A DNA stretch of 64,000 nt from Paenibacillus validus NBRC 15382 (GTDB lineage: Bacteria; Bacillota; Bacilli; Paenibacillales; NBRC-103111). Each line of letters begins with the position of its first letter. Positions within the stretch are counted from its first letter, which is position 1. The stretch is from assembly GCF_004000985.1 (NCBI RefSeq), contig NZ_BIMH01000001.1, positions 124,001 to 188,000 on the forward strand, read 5' to 3'. Position numbers and translations under genes: made by a program. The notes beneath the pieces are model-generated. The model ran no database searches. It was not told where the DNA came from and was given only the letters and a program-made list of their open reading frames with translations. Shown here piece by piece: positions 16,846 to 26,229 of this stretch.

Positions 16846-19140
16846 ATGAACCGAGCATTAAGCAGCAACCTGGGATATCCGCGAATCGGCGGCGGGCGCG
16901 AATGGAAAAAAGCGCTTGAGGCCTTCTGGGCCGGAAAGCTGCAGGAGACAGAGCTGGTCAGCCGCATGGAAGAAATACGGCTCAACCATCTTCGCACCCA
17001 GCAGGCGAGCGGCATCGACTTGATCCCTGTCAACGATTTCACCTTCTACGACCACATGCTGGATACGGCAGCGATGTTCGGGCTCGTGCCCGGCCGTTTC
17101 GGTTACGAAGGCGGCGAAGTTCCGCTGAGCGCCTATTTCGCGATGGCCCGCGGGAGCGAGGGCGCCCCGGCCTGCGAGATGACCAAATGGTTTAACACCA
17201 ACTACCACTACATTGTGCCGGAGCTGAACGGCGCCGAGCCGCAGCTGACCGTGAACAAACCGCTCCTGGCCTACCGGGAAGCCAAACTCCGTCTCGGCAT
17301 TGAAGGCAAGCCCGTCTTGATCGGGCCGTACACGTTCCTGAAGCTGTCCAAGGGCTACAAGACCGAGCACTTCGATAAGCTGCTGGAGCGGTTCGTGCCT
17401 TTGTATGCCCGCATATTGAGCGAGCTTGAGCAGGAAGGCGCGCAATGGGTGCAGATCGATGAGCCGATTCTTGCGACCTCATTAACGGAAGCCGATATGG
17501 AGCGGGTCGCATTCGTTTACAAGAAGCTGCACGAAGCGGCCCCACGTCTTAAGCTGATGCTGCAAACGTACTTCGACGCCGTCGATCTGTATGAACACAT
17601 CGCTGCGCTGCCGGTGCAAGGCATTGGCCTCGACTTCGCTCACGGGCTGGACAAAAACAGCGAGCATTTGCTGCAATATGGATTTCCTGCAGATAAGACG
17701 CTTGGCGTCGGCTTGATCGACGGACGGGGCATTTGGCGTTCCGATCTGGACGCGCGGCTCCGGCTGCTCCACACGTTGTCCCCGATCGTCCCGTATGAGA
17801 GAATGATGATCCAGCCAAGCTGCAGCCTGCTTCATGTTCCGGTCACGGCCGCACATGAAACGAAGCTGGAGCGTACGCTGCGGAACGCACTTGCGTTCGC
17901 AAACGAGAAGCTCGAGGAGCTCGTACTATTGACCCGAGCCGTGAACGAAGGTCCCGCGGCAATCGCAGCCGAGCTGGAACAAAGCCGTCAAGCGGTTCAG
18001 GAGCTCAACGCCTCCCCTTCCCGAAACAACGAACGGGTGCAGTCCGAAACGAGCCGGATCGCCCTCCAGCCGTCCGAGCGAAGCCGGCCCTTTGCGGAGC
18101 GGCGTGCCGTTCAGCAGAGCAAGTGGAACTTGCCGTTCCTGCCCACGACTACGATCGGCAGCTTCCCGCAGACGCTCGAAGTGAGACAGGCCCGGAAACA
18201 TTGGAGAAGCGGCGAATGGAGCCAGGAGCAGTATGAAGCCTTTATCCGGGAACAAATTCGGACCTGGATCGCTTTGCAGGAGGAATTGGATCTGGATGTG
18301 CTCGTTCACGGTGAATTTGAACGGACGGATATGGTGGAATTTTTCGGCGAGAAACTGGACGGTTTTGCGTTCACGTCGAACGGCTGGGTACAGTCCTACG
18401 GCTCCCGCTGCGTGAAGCCGCCTGTCATATACGGCGACGTGGAATTCACAAAGCCGATGACGGTCGATGAAACCGTCTATGCGCAGAGCTTGACCGCTAA
18501 ACCGGTCAAAGGCATGCTGACGGGCCCGATTACCATTCTGAACTGTTCCTTCGTCCGGGACGATATCCCGCGGGAGACGGTGGCCTATCAGATCGCTTTG
18601 GCGCTTCGCCGCGAAGTGGAAGCGCTCGAACGCGCCGGTGTGGAAATGATCCAGATGGACGAGCCTGCACTTCGCGAGGGGCTGCCGCTGAAGCGGGAAG
18701 ATTGGCAGAAGTATCTGGAGTGGTCGGTGCTTGCCTTCCGGCTGGCTACATCGACGGTCAAGGATACGACGCAAATCCATACGCATATGTGCTACTGCGA
18801 GTTTCACGATATTATCGATTCGATCCGTGCCCTGGATGCGGACGTCATCTCCATCGAGACGTCCCGCAGCCACGGCGAATTGATGCACAGCTTCGAGGAG
18901 CACACCTACGATCACGGCATCGGTCTTGGCGTGTACGACATTCACAGTCCGAGAGTGCCTTCCGTGGATGAGATGGTGCGAATGATCGACCGCGCGCTTG
19001 CCGTGCTGGACCCCGAATTGTTCTGGATCAATCCGGACTGCGGACTCAAGACGAGAGGCGTTGACGAAACGATCGCAGCCCTCCGGAATATGGTCGCTGC
19101 CGCCAAACAGTACCGGGAACAAAGCTTGAAGCCGGTCTGA
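16846..19140 (+). CDS. metE: cobalamin-independent methionine synthase
   Basis: 764 residues, the usual MetE length. It transfers the methyl group of 5-methyltetrahydropteroyltri-glutamate to homocysteine in the cytoplasm. The N-terminal half starts SSNLGYPRIGGGREWKKALE. The catalytic C-terminal half contains TTTIGSFPQT, IQMDEPALREGLP, the zinc ligands HMCYCEFHD and NPDCGLKTRG, and YDIHSPRVPS. ATG has TGGAGGA 7 nt upstream. Expression is set by the cobalamin riboswitch and terminator in its leader. A ~30-residue Ser/Glu/Arg-rich linker near 395-425 joins the halves. Confidence 0.97.
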   Translation: MNRALSSNLGYPRIGGGREWKKALEAFWAGKLQETELVSRMEEIRLNHLRTQQASGIDLIPVNDFTFYDHMLDTAAMFGLVPGRFGYEGGEVPLSAYFAMARGSEGAPACEMTKWFNTNYHYIVPELNGAEPQLTVNKPLLAYREAKLRLGIEGKPVLIGPYTFLKLSKGYKTEHFDKLLERFVPLYARILSELEQEGAQWVQIDEPILATSLTEADMERVAFVYKKLHEAAPRLKLMLQTYFDAVDLYEHIAALPVQGIGLDFAHGLDKNSEHLLQYGFPADKTLGVGLIDGRGIWRSDLDARLRLLHTLSPIVPYERMMIQPSCSLLHVPVTAAHETKLERTLRNALAFANEKLEELVLLTRAVNEGPAAIAAELEQSRQAVQELNASPSRNNERVQSETSRIALQPSERSRPFAERRAVQQSKWNLPFLPTTTIGSFPQTLEVRQARKHWRSGEWSQEQYEAFIREQIRTWIALQEELDLDVLVHGEFERTDMVEFFGEKLDGFAFTSNGWVQSYGSRCVKPPVIYGDVEFTKPMTVDETVYAQSLTAKPVKGMLTGPITILNCSFVRDDIPRETVAYQIALALRREVEALERAGVEMIQMDEPALREGLPLKREDWQKYLEWSVLAFRLATSTVKDTTQIHTHMCYCEFHDIIDSIRALDADVISIETSRSHGELMHSFEEHTYDHGIGLGVYDIHSPRVPSVDEMVRMIDRALAVLDPELFWINPDCGLKTRGVDETIAALRNMVAAAKQYREQSLKPV

Positions 19141-19200
19141 TACATGCTCCAGCGGGCTTAACGACTCTCAGGAAACATATCCGCCACACAACAACACAAC

Positions 19201-19233
19201 GGCCGCTTTCCGATTATCGCCGGTAAAGCGGCC
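19201..19233. terminator. hairpin between convergent metE and the thioredoxin gene
   Basis: GGCCGCTTT (19201-19209) pairs perfectly with AAAGCGGCC (19225-19233). It is placed to end metE and possibly the minus-strand nos cluster. U-tracts are weak on both sides. Confidence 0.6.
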
Positions 19234-19303
19234 GCTCTATTCATTCGGGAAGCCGATGTTCACGACATCGGACAACCCGTCGGATGAAACGATAAAGACA
19301 GGT

Positions 19304-19828
19304 TTACGGCCGTATGCTGCGCAACAGTTCCTTGACCTGACCACTACCGGCCATCTCCCCGGGAACGACGCTCACGATGCAGCCATCGCTGTCGATCAGG
19401 ATGGAAGTCGGCAGGCCGACGATCTGATAGCTCCGGGCCGCCTCTCCGCTCGGATCAAGCAGCACGGGAAAGGCCAGTCCTTGCCGCGAAGCGAACTCGC
19501 TCACCGTTCCTCTGGACTCCCCCACATTAACGGCCACGATCTCCACACCTGGCATCCCGGTGCGATAAGCTTCATTCATGCGCGGCATTTCGCTAACGCA
19601 AGGGCCGCACCAGGAAGCCCAAAAGTTCAGAAGAACGTCCTTCCCGCGATAATCGGACAGCTTGACGGCGCTTCCGTCCAGACCGATTATCGAGAAATCG
19701 GGCGCTTGTCCTCCAGGCCGAATCGTTCCGGCTTCGCGTGTACCCGATTGCACCAGCGCATAAACTGCCGCCGCCAAGATGAGCGTTACCGCCAGCAGGG
19801 CCATCCATTTTCGCCCAGCGGTCCCCAT
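19304..19828 (-). CDS. TlpA/ResA-like membrane-anchored thioredoxin
   Basis: 174 residues: an N-terminal transmembrane anchor (about 8-26), then a thioredoxin fold with APDFSIIGLDG, the redox motif FWASWCGPC (about 70-78), and the cis-Pro loop VGLPTSILID. It should work outside the membrane, reducing disulfides in copper- or haem-carrying proteins. It is the last gene of the nosD-L-Y-F cluster, suggesting a role in keeping copper-site cysteines reduced. Confidence 0.9.
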   Translation of the reverse strand: MGTAGRKWMALLAVTLILAAAVYALVQSGTREAGTIRPGGQAPDFSIIGLDGSAVKLSDYRGKDVLLNFWASWCGPCVSEMPRMNEAYRTGMPGVEIVAVNVGESRGTVSEFASRQGLAFPVLLDPSGEAARSYQIVGLPTSILIDSDGCIVSVVPGEMAGSGQVKELLRSIRP

Positions 19829-19885
19829 TCGCTTCCCTCCTTCCAGACTTCTGAGGCTTCCGCCTATCCAAAGCTTCGCACCGCC

Positions 19886-20605
19886 CTAGCGGAACCCGAA
19901 CAGTTTGGCGAATACAGCCTGCAGGCCGTAAGAACCGTACGCTTGAATGAAGGATGCCGTCGTCCCTTCCTCCACGATCCGCCCCTCCTTCAGGAACACG
20001 ACATGGTCAGCCGCCGCTTCCGCCACTTGAAGCTGGTGAGTCGAGAAGATGACCGCATGTCCTTCCTGCTTGGCATATCGGACCAGGTCTACGAAGGAAT
20101 CCATCCAGTACGGGTCAAGACCGTTCGTCGGCTCATCCATAACCAGCAGCGGGGGCTTCGCCAGAAGCGCCTGCGCGAACAAGAGCCGCTGCCGCATCCC
20201 TTTGGAGAACGACGTGACGGGTTTGTTCTTCACATCGGCCAAGCCGACAAGGGTCAAGGTTTCGTGAACACGCGAAGGGGACACTTTCCTTAAGGAAGCC
20301 CAGAACGCTAACGTTTCCTCTGCGGACAACCCTTGGCCGAACAGGTAGTCATCCGGCATATACCCGATTTGCTCCGCATACGCTTTCCGGCTTTCTTTCC
20401 ATGAAAGTCCGTTCACCTCAATCGTTCCATGCGTCGGCTGAAGAATGCCGACGATCATGCGCAGAATGGTGCTCTTACCGGCTCCGTTTCCGCCGCATAG
20501 CGCAAGCACCTGTCCGCGGTCTACCTGCATATCCAGCGAATGAATAATCGGCTGACCGCCGATGTCCTTCTTCACGCCCTGCAGGTGCAGCACCGTGTCA
20601 GCCAC
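19886..20605 (-). CDS. nosF: ABC ATPase, NosF-like
   Basis: 239 residues with Walker A GGNGAGKST (about 37-45), signature FSKGMRQRL, Walker B LLVMDEPTNGLD and H-loop FSTHQLQV. It overlaps the permease gene by 8 nt. In denitrifiers NosF powers the NosDFY complex, which matures the CuZ centre of nitrous-oxide reductase, probably through a sulfur species or copper chaperoning. The family call rests on the order D-L-Y-F. Confidence 0.88.
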   Translation of the reverse strand: MADTVLHLQGVKKDIGGQPIIHSLDMQVDRGQVLALCGGNGAGKSTILRMIVGILQPTHGTIEVNGLSWKESRKAYAEQIGYMPDDYLFGQGLSAEETLAFWASLRKVSPSRVHETLTLVGLADVKNKPVTSFSKGMRQRLLFAQALLAKPPLLVMDEPTNGLDPYWMDSFVDLVRYAKQEGHAVIFSTHQLQVAEAAADHVVFLKEGRIVEEGTTASFIQAYGSYGLQAVFAKLFGFR

Positions 20606-21416
20606 GAGAACGCCCCCTCTCCCAGATCAGATGGGCGAAGCCCTCGGACACGGCAATCCAAATCAGGCAGAGCGCCAGAAACAGCCACGTCCCCGCCGGT
20701 CTTCCGATCCAGCGCACCCACTCGTAGTACTCGGGACCGAGAGCGGACCCCCCACCCAGCTTTACGACGACGAACAGCCGCACCAGCTCGGCCGGATTCA
20801 TCAGCGTCAGCGTCACCAGCAGCGGCTTGATCCATTGGAATGGCATCAGGCCAAGCACCGCGATCAGCAAGGTCGGCCAACCGACTACGGCAAAGAACCA
20901 AACCGCGACGCCCATCGTAAGCGCCTGCCAGCGATTTTGAGCCAAGGTGCCGAGCACGAGCGCAATCGCGAGGAACAGCAGCACCAGCCCGGAGGAAAAC
21001 GCTAGGAAAAGTCCGAAGGTGTCCTCCTCCAGTCCTCTCCCTGTCAACGCACCGGCAACCCCCGTCAAACCGTAGCCGAAGGCGACAATGGTCAGCAGCA
21101 CGACGGTTAATCCGATGTATTTGCCCAGAATAAACGAGAGTGTAGCGAGCGGGTAGGTCGACAGCAGCTGCCAGCTCCCTTCTTCCTTCTCTGCGGTGAG
21201 CGAGAACGAACCAAGAAGCAGCGTCATGAGCGGCAGCAGATACAAAATGAGGTTCAGCATCGACGAGGTGGCGCTGGAATACCCTTGTACGAAGCTTTGC
21301 GCGTTAATTAACAGCAGAGACAAGCTGAATAAAGTAAAAAGGGCCATAAACGAATAGGCCCACGGGTTCCTGAAGCCGACTTTCACTTCGCGAAGCGCGA
21401 TATGCAGCACATTCAT
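20598..21416 (-). CDS. nosY: ABC permease, NosY-like
   Basis: 272 residues with about six transmembrane helices, starting with the cytoplasmic stretch IALREVKVGFRNPWAYSF typical of NosY/ABC-2 permeases and containing KEEGSWQLLSTYPL. It overlaps nosL by 4 nt and nosF by 8 nt, so the genes are translationally coupled. Confidence 0.88.
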   Translation of the reverse strand: MNVLHIALREVKVGFRNPWAYSFMALFTLFSLSLLLINAQSFVQGYSSATSSMLNLILYLLPLMTLLLGSFSLTAEKEEGSWQLLSTYPLATLSFILGKYIGLTVVLLTIVAFGYGLTGVAGALTGRGLEEDTFGLFLAFSSGLVLLFLAIALVLGTLAQNRWQALTMGVAVWFFAVVGWPTLLIAVLGLMPFQWIKPLLVTLTLMNPAELVRLFVVVKLGGGSALGPEYYEWVRWIGRPAGTWLFLALCLIWIAVSEGFAHLIWERGRSRG

Positions 21417-21967
21417 TTGCCATGCATCCCTTTGTCCCCGGCGCCCATGCTTCCGCCTGACTCCGAGTGGGCGTTCTTGTCATGATTTCCGCCCATATCC
21501 ATCGAACCCTTGCCGCGCTCCCATGAATGCGTTCCCAGCTCTGCTGCGGACATCAATTTGCCTTTCTTTTGCCCGTCTATAAATTTCTGGGCCTCCGTCT
21601 TATCCTTGAATGCGTATATGCCGTAAGCCATCGGTGATTTAAATGAAGGGTCGTATACATAGGAAGCATCTTCGTATGGAATCCACTCTTTGTTGTTGTA
21701 ATCCCGCACAAACTGGGCTCCGATGTTGGCCGTGCCGTTCTTCCGCTTCCACTCATTCATGCAGCCCAAATCGTCGAACTTGAACGTCTTTCCTTCCTTC
21801 GTCGTCAATTGTACGGCAAAGGCGTCGTCTTTGACCTGCATATTGCAAATTTCACACTTGTCGGTTTCTTCATCGATGGGAATCGCCTGATACTTGGCTT
21901 GTCCGCACCCGGATAACATAGCAATGACGAAGAGAACAGCGAGAACCGACCAAGCTTGTTTTTTCAT
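21413..21967 (-). CDS. nosL: NosL-like copper-chaperone lipoprotein
   Basis: 184 residues. Lipobox LSGCG gives a membrane-attached extracytoplasmic protein. KCEICNMQVKDD matches the NosL Cu(I)-binding region (CxxCxM), and FKFDDLGCMNEW is a second family motif. The C-terminal ~35 residues are Gly/Met/His/Lys-rich (for example DMGGNHDKNAH, MGAGDKGMHGK) and could bind extra copper. It overlaps nosD and nosY by 4 nt each. Confidence 0.92.
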   Translation of the reverse strand: MKKQAWSVLAVLFVIAMLSGCGQAKYQAIPIDEETDKCEICNMQVKDDAFAVQLTTKEGKTFKFDDLGCMNEWKRKNGTANIGAQFVRDYNNKEWIPYEDASYVYDPSFKSPMAYGIYAFKDKTEAQKFIDGQKKGKLMSAAELGTHSWERGKGSMDMGGNHDKNAHSESGGSMGAGDKGMHGK

Positions 21968-23316
21968 GTTCGTTTTACCCCCAGATATAAAATTGTAAAG
22001 ACGGAAAGAAACAGCAGCAGCAATCCGGCAGCAAGCGTGCCTGCCGAACCGGAAGAAGCATCTCCCGCTTCGCTGCGGATTTCAGGGTTCATTAAAGGCG
22101 CTTTATCGACGGACCATTCGGCTTTACCCGACGTATACATGCTTTCGAGGAAGAGCATGCCCGGTGATTGAAAAAATAATTGATAGGCGGGCGTAGCCGA
22201 CGTCAGCCGCTGAAAAAAAGGATTGATCGCATAAGAAAGCTCGCTGGAACCGTCGCCGTTCGTATCGATGCCGCGAAACGCTTCCCAGTAGTTTCCAGAG
22301 AACGCGTTGAGCTTGCTCTCGCTCGCTTCCGCCTCAATGACATTGCGGGTGAAGCGATTCGACACAAAGCGGTTCCCTTCGGATTCCAGAAACTGGACGC
22401 CAACGAAGTTTTGCACGACCTCGTTGTTCCGGAACTCGTTGCGGTGCGATTGCTCGATATAAAGTCCGACCCGGTTCCCTTCGACTTTATTGTTAAATAT
22501 GCGCGACGTTTGCACATCAAAAAAGAGCAGGCCCTGCGAATTGACGCTTTCGCTTTGCTTGAAGAACTTGTTGCCCGTCACTTCGACATCCTTCACGCCC
22601 ATGATCATCGCGCCCGTCACGTTATACGAGCCTACGTTGTCTCGCATGACCGTTCCGTCGATATACATGCAATGAAGGCCGTATCTGGAGTGCTCGATCC
22701 GGTTGCGTTCTACTTGAATGCGATGACTGTTTTCCATATAAATGCCATCGTTCATACTGGAAATGTAATTGTCGACAATCCGGTTGTCATGGGAATTGAA
22801 AAGATCGATGCCGTTCCGCTTATCCGACAGCTTGACAGCCGGCTGACCCGGACTATCCATCCAACGGATCGCGGTATGGCGAATTTCATTGCGCCCGCCG
22901 TCGCGCAATACGATGCCGTAGGAACGCGTACGGATGTCGAGCGATTCCAATACGGCACCGCTCGCCGTCACAAGAACCGCAGCCGTTTCTTCCCGCCCTT
23001 CCTGAACAATTTGCAAGCCTTGCACATGTACGCCGTCGGCACGGATCTGAACGGCGGATTGGTTCGCGCCGTTTCTAAGCCGGACGGTGCCTTCCGCTTG
23101 AATCCGGATCGGCTTGTCAATCGTTATCGCGCCTTCATACTCGGCGGATTTCAGTGTAAGCGTGCCTCCCTTCGGCGTGCGATTGATCAACTGCTGAAGG
23201 TTCAGGTTCGCGCCGTTATCGGCCGCTAGAGCCGTCTCCCCTCCGGACAGGCACACACCGAGAGCTACGGCTATGCCAACTATCGCCCACTGCCTGATCA
23301 ACAACCCGCGCATCAT
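21964..23316 (-). CDS. nosD: NosD-like right-handed beta-helix protein
   Basis: 450 residues: signal peptide (about 1-30, ending near ALA-AD), a long parallel beta-helix with CASH repeats (repeats of the NRIVDN, NEFRNN and NRFVSN type, about 60-350), and a C-terminal transmembrane helix (about 425-445). NosD docks with NosFY and NosL on the outer face of the membrane. The first two codons are both ATG. The start overlaps the stop of a small upstream frame, allowing coupled translation. Confidence 0.92.
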   Translation of the reverse strand: MMRGLLIRQWAIVGIAVALGVCLSGGETALAADNGANLNLQQLINRTPKGGTLTLKSAEYEGAITIDKPIRIQAEGTVRLRNGANQSAVQIRADGVHVQGLQIVQEGREETAAVLVTASGAVLESLDIRTRSYGIVLRDGGRNEIRHTAIRWMDSPGQPAVKLSDKRNGIDLFNSHDNRIVDNYISSMNDGIYMENSHRIQVERNRIEHSRYGLHCMYIDGTVMRDNVGSYNVTGAMIMGVKDVEVTGNKFFKQSESVNSQGLLFFDVQTSRIFNNKVEGNRVGLYIEQSHRNEFRNNEVVQNFVGVQFLESEGNRFVSNRFTRNVIEAEASESKLNAFSGNYWEAFRGIDTNGDGSSELSYAINPFFQRLTSATPAYQLFFQSPGMLFLESMYTSGKAEWSVDKAPLMNPEIRSEAGDASSGSAGTLAAGLLLLFLSVFTILYLGVKRT

Positions 23317-23486
23317 AACACCACAAGCGGCTTGTACGGGCTCAGGGGCAGCAAATCCCCTGGAGCAAGCTGCCGATTGACCGTATTCGCTACAAACTTG
23401 TCCAACATTGTCCCGCTTCCGTCTGTCCTTGCTTCCGGTATACCGGGCAGGCCGCTGTTCCCCGACTTGCGAATCTCAAACTGCAC
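23313..23486 (-). CDS. small protein of unknown function upstream of nosD (57 aa)
   Basis: GTG at 23486 is preceded by GGAGGAGGG; an ATG at 23510 has a poorer RBS. The product is 57 residues, soluble, without cysteine, ending LPLSPYKPLVVL. Its stop overlaps the nosD start in a TTATGATG junction, which supports translation. No family is recognised and it does not resemble any part of NosZ. Confidence 0.4.
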   Translation of the reverse strand: MQFEIRKSGNSGLPGIPEARTDGSGTMLDKFVANTVNRQLAPGDLLPLSPYKPLVVL

Positions 23487-23734
23487 GTTCGCTCCCTCCT
23501 CCTTCGCCATTCCTTAGATGGACCGCGTCCCTAATTACTTGTTGCGAAGAGACGGGAACGGGCCTCGTTCCTTTCCATGGCACATTTTTAATTTTACTTA
23601 TTCCCCCAGAGATTCCTATGACTCGAACGGGCTATTATTATTACGGAAAATTGAACTCTTGCCATGCATGAAATGCGGGGGCTTGACAGGTAGGATTATA
23701 ATAAAAGAATTAGATGAAGCTGGAGGTGCCACAT

Positions 23735-24913
23735 TTGAACACGCAGAACGTATCCAGCGGTATCATATCCGCTCTAATGGCTTATACAGGGGGCCTCATT
23801 CTTGTGATTGATACGGCGAACGCCGCAGGCTTCAGCAGGCCTGTGCTCATTTCCTGGATTTGTGCCGTTTACATCATCGGCGGCCTATTGAATCTTGCTT
23901 TGGCGCTGATGTACAAAATTCCAATCGCCGGCTGCCATTCCATTACAGCGATAGCCTTTTTAAGCACGGCTGTTTCCGGGTTCTCCTTATCCGAACTGGC
24001 AGGGAGCTACATATTGGCGGGAGTCGTCGTTGCGCTGGTCGGGTTGTCCGGCCTGTTCGACAAGTGGCTCCGTTACATTCCGAAACCGATGCTGGACGCC
24101 ATGCTGGCGGGATTGGTCCTGAACTATATCGTCAAAATGGTTCCCGCCCTCAAGCAAGCTCCGCTTATTGGCGGGTTAGCCGTATTCGGATTTTTGATCA
24201 TGCCGAAAATATCCAAGAAAATCCCGCCGATCATCGGGGTACTGGTTTTCGGCATCATAGGACTTGCGGTCAGCGGCTCCTTGCCGCCGATGAAAGAAGC
24301 GGTATTCGCATGGCCGCAAACCGTAATGCCTACCTTTACCGCGCATGCTTTTATATCGATCACGATACCGGTCGCCGTACTGATTCTAAGCAACGATATT
24401 GCCGTAGCCCTTGCCGCGCTCCGAAAAAATGGCTTCGAGCTGCCCGTCAACAGGATCTTGGTCATTTCGGGCTTGGCCACTTCCTTCGTCGGTTTATTCG
24501 GCGGACATGCTGCCACCGTTGGAGGGATGATGAGCGCCATCTGCAGCCAGGACGAATCGGGCCCCAAACACAAACGTTACTGGGCGGGTGTCGTTTCAGG
24601 AAGCCTGGTGCTTGTGTTTGGCCTGTTCGCGTGGTGGGCCGTTTCTTTTATTGAGGTGCTGCCGCTTTCTTTTATTACCATTATCGCGGGATTTACGTTG
24701 ATCGGGGTGTTGATGAACAGCCTGCAATCCGCTTTTTCGGAATCCACCTACCGCTATTCCACCGTGTTTGCGTTTGCGATCGCTGTGTCCAACGTGACTT
24801 TTCTTGGGATTGCTGCGCCCGTCTGGTCCCTGGTCATCGGCGTGCTTTCGGCCAAAATATTAAGAGAAGGCATCGATCATCGGGTTGCGGAAAAAGCCTT
24901 GGAAGGAAATTGA
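23735..24913 (+). CDS. BenE-family transporter (benzoate/H+ symporter-like)
   Basis: 392 residues and about 12 transmembrane helices. TTG at 23735 is preferred because GGAGGTG lies 6 nt upstream; ATG at 23714 has no RBS. BenE landmarks are SGIISALMAYTGGLILV near the start, AGCHSITAIAFLSTAVSGF, and FGGHAATVGGMMSAIC. Family members import benzoate or related aromatic acids by proton symport. It is divergent from the nos cluster and convergent with the formaldehyde dehydrogenase gene. It adjoins an aromatic-type catabolic island, consistent with aromatic-acid uptake. Confidence 0.9.
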   Translation: MNTQNVSSGIISALMAYTGGLILVIDTANAAGFSRPVLISWICAVYIIGGLLNLALALMYKIPIAGCHSITAIAFLSTAVSGFSLSELAGSYILAGVVVALVGLSGLFDKWLRYIPKPMLDAMLAGLVLNYIVKMVPALKQAPLIGGLAVFGFLIMPKISKKIPPIIGVLVFGIIGLAVSGSLPPMKEAVFAWPQTVMPTFTAHAFISITIPVAVLILSNDIAVALAALRKNGFELPVNRILVISGLATSFVGLFGGHAATVGGMMSAICSQDESGPKHKRYWAGVVSGSLVLVFGLFAWWAVSFIEVLPLSFITIIAGFTLIGVLMNSLQSAFSESTYRYSTVFAFAIAVSNVTFLGIAAPVWSLVIGVLSAKILREGIDHRVAEKALEGN

Positions 24914-24940
24914 AGCAGCGAGCGAGTGCCGCCATACAAA

Positions 24941-24976
24941 AAAGAGGATGCCGCTGTTGCCGTTGGCATCCTCTTT
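24941..24976. terminator. bidirectional terminator between benE-like and fdhA genes
   Basis: AAAGAGGATGCC (24941-24952) pairs perfectly with GGCATCCTCTTT (24965-24976). A-rich bases before the stem and T-rich bases within and after it allow termination on both strands. Confidence 0.85.
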
Positions 24977-24996
24977 CGCACCTGCATGCAGGTCTA

Positions 24997-26214
24997 TTAT
25001 CGTTTTACGGAAAGATGAGGGTCAATTACAAACTTTTTGGAAGCGCCTTTATCGAATTCCGAATAAGCGGCAGGCGCTTGGTCGAGCGAGATCAAAGTAG
25101 CGTTGACCGCTTTGGCGATTTGGGCTTTTCCGCTCAGGATGGACGTCATCAATTCCCGGTGATACTGCATGACCGGCGTTTGTCCGGTTACAAACGTATG
25201 GGATTTGGCCCAGCCCAAGCCGAATCGGATTTTTAAGGTCCCGATTTTGGCATCTTCATCGACAGCGCCCGGGTCACCGGTTACATAGAGTCCGGGAATG
25301 CCAAGCCTTCCCCCCGCACGTGTAACCTCCATAATCGAATTTAATACGGTAGCAGGCGCTTCGCCATGCGCGTGGCCATGGCCGTGCGCTTCGAATCCTA
25401 CGCAGTCGATCGCGCAATCCACTTCAGGCTCCCCTAGAATTTGGTCAATTTGCTCAGCCAGGTTCGCATGCTCGCGCAAATTAACCGTTTCGCACCCAAA
25501 GCTCTTGGCCTGCGCTAATCTTTCGCTGTTCAGGTCGCCTACGATGACAACAGCTGCGCCAAGCAGCTGGGCGGAGTGGGCCGCAGCCAAACCGACCGGA
25601 CCGGCACCCGCGACATAAACGGTAGATCCCGGCTTGACACCGGCGCTTACTGCGCCATGATATCCCGTCGGGAATATATCCGACAGCATGGTCAAATCGA
25701 GAATTTTTTCCATAGCACGGTCTTTGTCCGGAAATTTAAGCAGTTGGAAGTCCGCGTAAGGAACCATGACGTACTCCGACTGGCCGCCGACCCAGCCTCC
25801 CATATCCACGTAGCCGTAGGCCGAGCCCGGACGGTCCGGATTCACATTCGAGCATACATTCGTGTTGCGTTCTTTGCAGTTCCGGCACCGGCCGCAAGCA
25901 ATATTAAAGGGGACGGAAACAAGATCGCCCTTCTTAATAAACTCGACATCGCGTCCGACTTCGATGACTTCTCCGGTAATCTCATGCCCTAATACCAAGC
26001 CGCTTGGAGCGGTTGTACGGCCTCTCACCATATGCTGGTCACTGCCGCAAATATTAGTCGTGATCACCTTCAGAATGACGCCATGCTCACATTTCCTGCC
26101 GACGTTCAACGGGTTGACACCCGGTCCGTCCCGCAAAATCAATTCGGGATAACTGATATCCCGAACCTCCACTTCTCCTGGTCCAACGTAAACAACTGCG
26201 CGATTTCCTGCCAT
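24997..26214 (-). CDS. fdhA: glutathione-independent formaldehyde dehydrogenase
   Basis: 405 residues of the zinc-dependent medium-chain dehydrogenase family. ATG at 26214 fits the GGAGAG site better than the ATG two codons upstream. Catalytic zinc ligands lie in NICGSDQH and LGHEITGEV; the structural zinc site is CGRCRNCKERNTNVC. The insertion AYGYVDMGGWVGGQSEY and the nucleotide fold AGAGPVGLAAAHSAQ are typical of the NAD-dependent formaldehyde dehydrogenase subgroup. It oxidises formaldehyde to formate without free glutathione. Next to a Rieske oxygenase it could remove formaldehyde from O- or N-demethylation. A perfect cre match lies in its leader. Confidence 0.92.
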   Translation of the reverse strand: MAGNRAVVYVGPGEVEVRDISYPELILRDGPGVNPLNVGRKCEHGVILKVITTNICGSDQHMVRGRTTAPSGLVLGHEITGEVIEVGRDVEFIKKGDLVSVPFNIACGRCRNCKERNTNVCSNVNPDRPGSAYGYVDMGGWVGGQSEYVMVPYADFQLLKFPDKDRAMEKILDLTMLSDIFPTGYHGAVSAGVKPGSTVYVAGAGPVGLAAAHSAQLLGAAVVIVGDLNSERLAQAKSFGCETVNLREHANLAEQIDQILGEPEVDCAIDCVGFEAHGHGHAHGEAPATVLNSIMEVTRAGGRLGIPGLYVTGDPGAVDEDAKIGTLKIRFGLGWAKSHTFVTGQTPVMQYHRELMTSILSGKAQIAKAVNATLISLDQAPAAYSEFDKGASKKFVIDPHLSVKR

Positions 26215-26229
26215 GAACATCTCTCCTTC

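Noticed and set aside
17926-19122. 398-codon frame antisense to metE
   Set aside because: Shadow of the highly conserved MetE C-terminal domain; His/Arg-rich product with no domain.
23313-23510. Small frame before nosD as a NosZ fragment
   Set aside because: It has none of the NosZ CuA or CuZ ligand motifs.
23683-23702. TTGACA and TATAAT as a promoter for the benE-like gene
   Set aside because: The two hexamers are only 8 nt apart, too close to work together. TATAAT alone may still be a -10 element.
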